Shown here in pieces: positions 59,543 to 64,000 of a stretch of DNA of 64,000 bases. Made by a program: the position numbers and the translations under genes. The stretch comes from Zanthoxylum bungeanum (taxonomy: Eukaryota > Streptophyta > Magnoliopsida > Sapindales > Rutaceae). How positions within the stretch are numbered: position 1 is the stretch's first letter; every line of letters starts with the position of its first letter. Location of the stretch: assembly GCA_019454045.1 (NCBI GenBank), contig SKCR01038863.1, positions 221,167 through 285,166 on the forward strand. Reading direction: 5' to 3'. The notes below the pieces were generated by a model. The model ran no database searches. It saw nothing but the letters and a program-made list of their open reading frames with translations, and was not told the origin of the DNA.

Positions 59543-59818
59543 GATCCATATGACATGTCAAGACATACAGAAACATTCGCTCACTTCATACGACATATCG
59601 TGGCAATCCTTAACCTTTGTCAGGTTCAACCCACTTGACACACCCCCACGGGATTCATGTCGAGTCAAAATATTCACTTGGATCCATATGACATGTCAAG
59701 ACGTACAGAAACATTCGCTCACTTCATACGACTTGTCGTGGCAATCCTTAACCTTTGTCAGGTTCAACCCACTTGACACACCCCCAGGGGATTCATGTCG
59801 AGTCAAAATATTCACTTC
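59543..59818 (+). repeat. 138-bp tandem repeat, two units, 3' region of D
   Basis: GATCCATATGACATGTCAAG starts at 59543 and 59681. Both units contain CATACGACWTRTCGTGGCAA, CAACCCACTTGACACACC and ATGTCGAGTCAAAA. The words CATACGACATGTCG and GTCGAGTCAAA are shared with the 114-bp array, so the two arrays are related. Confidence 0.88.
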
Positions 59819-60049
59819 GAACTGTATAGTTATGTCGACTAAGGCTGCCTCCAGAACCACTATATGTGTCAAACAACTAGTGACACCCAATGGAGGACTT
59901 GAGCAGAGTAATTGGAGTCAGGTTCCCCTAGGGAGCATGATATTGACTAATTTTTAAGCCTCCACCAAGATCAGCAAGACGACTATCAGAGTCTTGATTC
60001 GCTCGACATAAACAATGGTACTCTCCAAGTCTAGGACTTCCAGACTTAG

Positions 60050-60060
60050 AGAGTAGGGGA
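60050..60060 (+). promoter_or_regulatory. Polypurine tract of element D
   Basis: AGAGTAGGGGA lies five bases before the 3' LTR (TAAAC spacer). The stretch 59819-60049 before it shows no gene. Confidence 0.65.
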
Positions 60061-60065
60061 TAAAC

Positions 60066-60677
60066 TGTACGGGCCAAATTTAGGCCCAAGGGCATAACCG
60101 TCATTTGACATTTGGGCCAATCACGAAACCAAAGCCCCAAGGCCCACCATCAGATCTAATTTAAGAAACCAGCTTTGGGCCGAGAGACCAGACCAATACA
60201 GGGCCCATCATCATAGATTTAACAGCTCAGGAAGGCCAACGGATTCATGAGTAAGTGGATTGGGAAAACGCCTACAATAATAAACTCCATTAATCAACAG
60301 TTACGGTCATAAACCCTCCATTAACACATCCAACGGGTAGAAGAGGATTAAATGACCCCACAACAGAAGGACCTATAAAAGAGAAGGGTCATGACACAAA
60401 TAGTGGATCAGATATAGATTGCACTACTCCTAGTCATCAGAGAAATCATAATACCCTGCCCTCACGGCCATAAAACAGAGATTGAAGTATCCTAAAACCT
60501 TAATCCTTTCACCTTTGACTTATTTATACTTTGCTGACTTTGGCATGGGAGTGCCTACGGCTTCCACCACATCGGTGGACAATAACCTCCCCGTTCATTC
60601 TACTCTCATTTTGCAGGTTCGCTTGTGCCCCTCAATTCATTCTCAATTGTGGACCTCGACCGAAATCAGCATCCACA
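60066..60677 (+). repeat. 3' LTR of element D (612 bp)
   Basis: It starts TGTACGGGCC and ends GCATCCACA, followed by TSD TGGAG. TATA box at 60374-60381. Same length as the 5' LTR. Confidence 0.95.
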
Positions 60678-60679
60678 TG

Positions 60680-62263
60680 GAGGATGATAAATCTATATGG
60701 ATTGTTGATTCTGGTGCCACTGACCATGTTTGTTGTTCTTTACAGCTACTTGACTCATGGAAGGACCTTGCTGAAGGTAGCTTTACCATGAGAGTTGGGA
60801 CATGGGATGTTATTTCAGCAAAAGCAGTGTGAGTTTCAAATTTGAATTTTAATAAGAGTTATTTATGTTTTAATGATGTTCTATATATTCATAAATTTCG
60901 TAGGAATTTGATTTATGTAACAAAACGTATGGAATGTGATTTTTCTATTTCATTTAATAACAAGGTAGTTATTATTAGTATAAATGGATTAAATATATGC
61001 ACTGGAAACTCCGAAAATAATCTATATGTATTAAGGCCGTTAATGCATGAATCACTGCTTAATACTGAAATATTTAAGATTGAAAAATCTAAAACTAAAC
61101 GACAAAAGATTTCTCATTATGATACCTATTTATGGCACCTTAGACTTGGTGACATTAACCTTGACCAGATCGATAGACTAATTAAGAACAGAGTTTTAAA
61201 CCAGTTAAGACTCGGTACTTTACCTGTCTGCGAATCCTGTCTAGAAGGCAAAATGACTTAGAGACCTTTTACTGGAAAAGGGTTAAGAGCCGAAGAAATA
61301 CTTGAGCTAATACATTCGGACATTTGCGGACCGATGAATGTAAAAGCCCGGGGTGGTTATGAATACTTCATCACTTTCATTGACGATTATTCCAAATATT
61401 GGTATGTTTACCTAATGCAGCATAAATCAGATACATTTGAAAAGTTCAAAGAGTATCGTGCTGAGGTTGAGAACCAGTTCGGTAAAAACATCAGAATTCT
61501 ATGATCAGATTGTGGAAGAGAATACCTTGATAGAGCTTTTGAGGAATTCATACTTGAGCATGGACTTGTTTCACAGCTCACAACACCTGGAACACCACAA
61601 CAAAATGGTGTTGCAGAAAGGAGAAATCAGACCCTACTAGACATGATGAGATCATTGTTTAGTTATATCACTCTACCTAGTTTATTCTGGGGGTATGAAT
61701 TGCAAACATCAATGTATATCCTGAATGTAGTTCCTTCTAAGTCTATTCCTAAGACTCCCTAAGAGTTGTGGAATGGTCGTAAAGTTAGTTTGTGATATTT
61801 CCGCATATGGGGGTGTCCATCACATGTGCTAAAGAACAAGACTACTAAGTTGGAACCACGTTCACATGTGTGCCTAATTGTAGGCTATCCTTAGGAAACT
61901 AGGGGTGCATTCTTTTATAGTCCAGAATATAATAAGGTATTTCTGTTGACAAATGCTACATTTCTTGATGAGGACTATATAAGAGAGTTCAAACCTCGAA
62001 GTAAAGTGTTACTTTAGGAGTTACTTGTTGGTACGACCAGTACACCATTGTCAAATGTTGACACAGACATAATACCTTCAATATCTGAAAGTCAGATGCA
62101 AGTTTATCAGGATACCATACCATATAGACGTAGTGGAAGGGTTGTGAGACAACCTGAACGGTATCTGGGAAATAGTGAGGTGCAAGTTGTTGCATCTTGT
62201 GATGGTATAGATGATCCATTGACCTATCGTAGTGCAATGAAAGATACTGATAAAGAAGAATGA
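60680..62263 (+). pseudogene. pol: Protease and integrase of element C
   Basis: It resumes the gag frame right after D. Protease: IWIVDSGATDHVC (about 60698). Pre-integrase: LWHLRLGDINLDQI and CESCLEGKMT (to 61258). Integrase: LIHSDICGPMNV (about 61310), the catalytic region RIL(stop)SDCGREYL (61496) and PGTPQQNGVAERRNQTLLD (61590), followed by FWGYELQTSMYILN and IWGCPSHVLKN. Then a linker with YRRSGRVVRQPERY. One single frame spans 60680-62569. It is broken by about eight stops (60830, 61259, 61502, 61760, 61793, near 61892 and 62015, and 62261) but no frameshift. Confidence 0.93.
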
Positions 62264-63066
62264 CTCAAAGCCATGAACCTTGAGATGGAGTCTATGTACA
62301 CTAACTCAGTCTGGGAACTTGAAGACCAACCTGATGGAGTAAAACCCATAGGTTGCAAGTGGATATATAAGAGAAAAATAGGAATAGATGGGAAAGTACA
62401 GACTTTCAAGGCTATGCTAGTGGCAAACGGTTATAACCAAAAGGATGAAGTTGACTATAAAGAAACTTTCTCGCTAGTAGCAATGCTAAAATCCATCAGG
62501 ATTCTTCTTTCTATTACTTCATATTATGACTATGAGATTTGGAAATGGACGTCACGACTGCATTCTTGAATGACAATCTTGATAAGAGTATCTATATGGT
62601 ACAACTAGAGGGGTTCATTACCCAAGGTCAAGAGCAAAAGGTATGCAAGTTGCAAAGGTCCATTTATGGACTTAAGCAAACATCTAGATCTTGGATCATA
62701 AGGTTTAATACTATCATCAAGTCTTATATATTTGAGCAGAACATCGATGAGCCTTGTGTCTATAAGCGCAACATTGATGGTAAGGTGGTTTTACTTATGT
62801 TATATATTGATGATATTTTACTCATTTGCGATGATGTAATGATATTATCGGACATGAAAATCTGGCTAGCTAACCAATTCCAAATGAAAGATTTGGGAGA
62901 GGCAAGTTATGTACTTGGGATCCAGATCATTCGGGATCACAAGAAACGACTGTTAGTAATGTCTCAAGCATCATATATTGACAAGATTCTTGTGCGATTT
63001 GGTATGCAGAATTCCAAGAAAGGTAATTTACCTTCCAGACATGGAATTCTTTTGTCTAAGGAATAG
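62264..63066 (+). pseudogene. pol: Reverse transcriptase of element C
   Basis: Copia [38 protein letters not shown] and YYDYEIWK are in the integrase frame. A one-base loss near 62540 moves the rest into the next frame: [35 protein letters not shown], the catalytic LMLYIDDILLICDD (about 62800-62835), QMKDLGEASYVLGIQI and QASYIDKILVRFGMQNSK. It stops at 63064-63066. Two breaks separate it from integrase and RNase H. Confidence 0.93.
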
Positions 63067-63687
63067 TCTCCTAAGACACCTCAAGCAGTTGAGAAGATGA
63101 GACATATATCATATGCTTCAACAGTTGGAAGTCTTATATATGCTATGTTATGCAGGAGATCGGACATTTATTTTGCAGTGGGAGTTGTCAGTAGGTTTCA
63201 ATCCAAATCAGGATTATATCATTGTTTAGCGGTGAAACATTTCTCAAGTTTATTTGGAGAATGAGAAATTATATGCTTGTATACAAGTCAAGATATGATT
63301 CTGAGAGGATATACTAACTCTGATTTTCAGACAGATGTCGATTCTAGGATATCAACATATGGATCGGTGTTCACCATAGGTGGTGGGGCTATAGTATGGA
63401 GAAGCATTAAGCAATCTTGTATTGCTGACTCCACCATGGAGGCTGAATATGTAGCAGCTTGAAGCAGCTAAGGAACTAGTCTGGCTCCAAGAAGCCACAA
63501 GAAGGGTAAGCATATTGAGAAGAAATATCACCTCATCAGGGAGATAGTGCAGATAAGAGATGTCGTTGTCACGCAGATTCTATCTGTAGACAACCAGTTG
63601 ATCCGTTTACAAAGACCTTATCGCTAAAGTGTTTGAAGGTCACCTAAAAGGTTTAGGAATACATGACATATCCCATTTGCTCTAGTC
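63067..63687 (+). pseudogene. pol: RNase H and pol C-terminus of element C
   Basis: SYASTVGSLIYAMLC, then after TGA near 63260, RGYTNSDFQTDVDSRIST, SVFTIGGGAIVWRSIKQSC and ADSTMEAEYVAA. A two-base loss near 63460 breaks the frame. About 100 bp or more is missing around 63490, because LVWLQEA is followed almost directly by the KHIEKKYHLIREIV-like region near 63510; the intervening segment with the catalytic DNSGA motif is absent. The remaining tail reaches the polypurine tract. Confidence 0.88.
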
Positions 63688-63699
63688 CAAATGGGAGAT
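63688..63699 (+). promoter_or_regulatory. Polypurine tract of element C
   Basis: CAAATGGGAGAT directly before the 3' LTR, the start site of plus-strand synthesis. Confidence 0.88.
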
Positions 63700-64000
63700 T
63701 GTTGGGATTTATGTCCTAAAGCTTCATTTTTTGTAAAGCGGAATTGATTATTGTAATAATAATAAATGCATTATTCATTTTTATCAAAGTTGTTTGATTT
63801 ACATCGCATATTATCCAATTTTCTTGTTTACCTTGATTACTCTTGTACCTTCAAACTTAGTGTATGTTTGATGAACAAGAGGATTTAAGTCTGGAGCTAG
63901 TAATCTAAATTGTCTATAGAGAGCAAACAAATAGGGTATTTTGTTTGTGGTTTATCAATAGATGCGGTCCATTCTATACTTGTATGACGACCTTGATCCG
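63700..64000 (+). repeat. 3' LTR of element C, cut by window end
   Basis: TGTTGGGATTTATGTCC onward matches 4319-4619, with about 20 differences in 300 bp by eye. About 1.67 kb of this LTR should follow beyond the window. Confidence 0.95.

Larger units (their letters stand above)
11248..60677 (+). mobile_element. Element D: Tat-type Gypsy retrotransposon with three nested insertions
   Basis: LTRs of 612 bp each (11248-11859 and 60066-60677) with TSD TGGAG (11243-11247 and 60678-60682). Order: primer site, gag, protease, RT, RNase H, second RNase H, integrase, antisense gene, tandem repeats, polypurine tract. It is split by A in RT, E in integrase and F in the 3' non-coding part; without these it is about 11 kb. 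The second RNase H, antisense gene and 3' tandem repeats are typical of the plant Tat lineage (Retand/Ogre relatives). LTRs differ at about 5-6 % of sites by eye. Gag and pol are broken by stops, frameshifts and a local duplication. Confidence 0.95.
4319..64000 (+). mobile_element. Element C: outer Copia retrotransposon (runs past window end)
   Basis: The 5' LTR is 4319-6287, the primer site 6290-6301, gag 10526-11247, pol 60678-63687, the polypurine tract 63688-63699, and the 3' LTR starts at 63700. Its gag-pol is split by Gypsy element D (11248-60677) and its leader by solo LTR J (8015-10388). Gag codons before D and protease codons after D are in the same frame once D and one TSD copy are ignored. 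The first 300 bp of its LTRs differ at roughly 7 % of sites by eye, making it the oldest dated element here. All genes are broken. Confidence 0.93.

Noticed and set aside
59400..59957. 185-codon plus-strand open frame
   Set aside because: It spans the 114- and 138-bp tandem arrays and repeats with them; the protein has no domain.
1..64000. Host protein-coding, tRNA or rRNA genes
   Set aside because: None recognised on either strand; all plausible coding segments belong to retrotransposon gag-pol or the antisense gene of D.

Overview
The window is plant heterochromatin, most likely from a eudicot with a retrotransposon-rich genome. I see no host gene, rRNA or tRNA gene, or CRISPR array. Almost every base belongs to LTR retrotransposons of two superfamilies: Ty1/Copia (order PR-INT-RT-RH, primer sites resembling initiator-tRNA-Met complements) and one Ty3/Gypsy element of Tat type (PR-RT-RH, a second RNase H, INT, then an antisense gene and tandem repeats before the 3' LTR). 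The species cannot be named from this. Elements are lettered A-H and J here.

Layout. 1-1793 is an A/F-family LTR (G) on the minus strand. 2063-4318 is a truncated Copia remnant (H), apparently split by element C. Copia element C runs from 4319 past the window end; its second LTR starts at 63700. Inside C are a solo LTR (J, 8015-10388, TSD CATAG) and Gypsy element D (11248-60677, TSD TGGAG). Inside D are three Copia insertions: A (14809-36669, plus strand, TSD TCAAC) in the RT gene, E (39056-45530, minus strand, TSD AGAAC) in the integrase gene, and F (49013-58862, minus strand, TSD ACTCG) in the non-coding 3' part. Inside A lies B (21481-33645, outer TSD TCGAC), which is rearranged: 18705-24096 recurs almost unchanged at 28259-33645.

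Reading frames of C and D continue across the insertion points when the inserted elements are ignored, which confirms the borders. LTR-pair differences counted by eye agree with the nesting order: C about 7 %, D 5-6 %, E about 5 %, A about 3 %, F 1-2 %, B about 0.3 % (the last reflects the duplication, not insertion).

All coding regions are broken. C and E decay mainly by in-frame stops, while A, B and F are scrambled by indels and readable only in short motifs. A and F share the same scrambled integrase, although F inserted recently, so that family probably moved in trans.

The most notable signals beyond the stack are: (1) arrays of short inverted repeats with a constant 3-nt loop in the LTRs of A/F/G and C and in the A/F leader, where arms differ but pairing is kept; (2) an antisense gene in D with its own TATA box and a clear 56-bp intron; (3) tandem repeats of 114 and 138 bp before the 3' LTR of D; (4) two local duplications, one with three microhomology switch points, which may be real or may be assembly artefacts.
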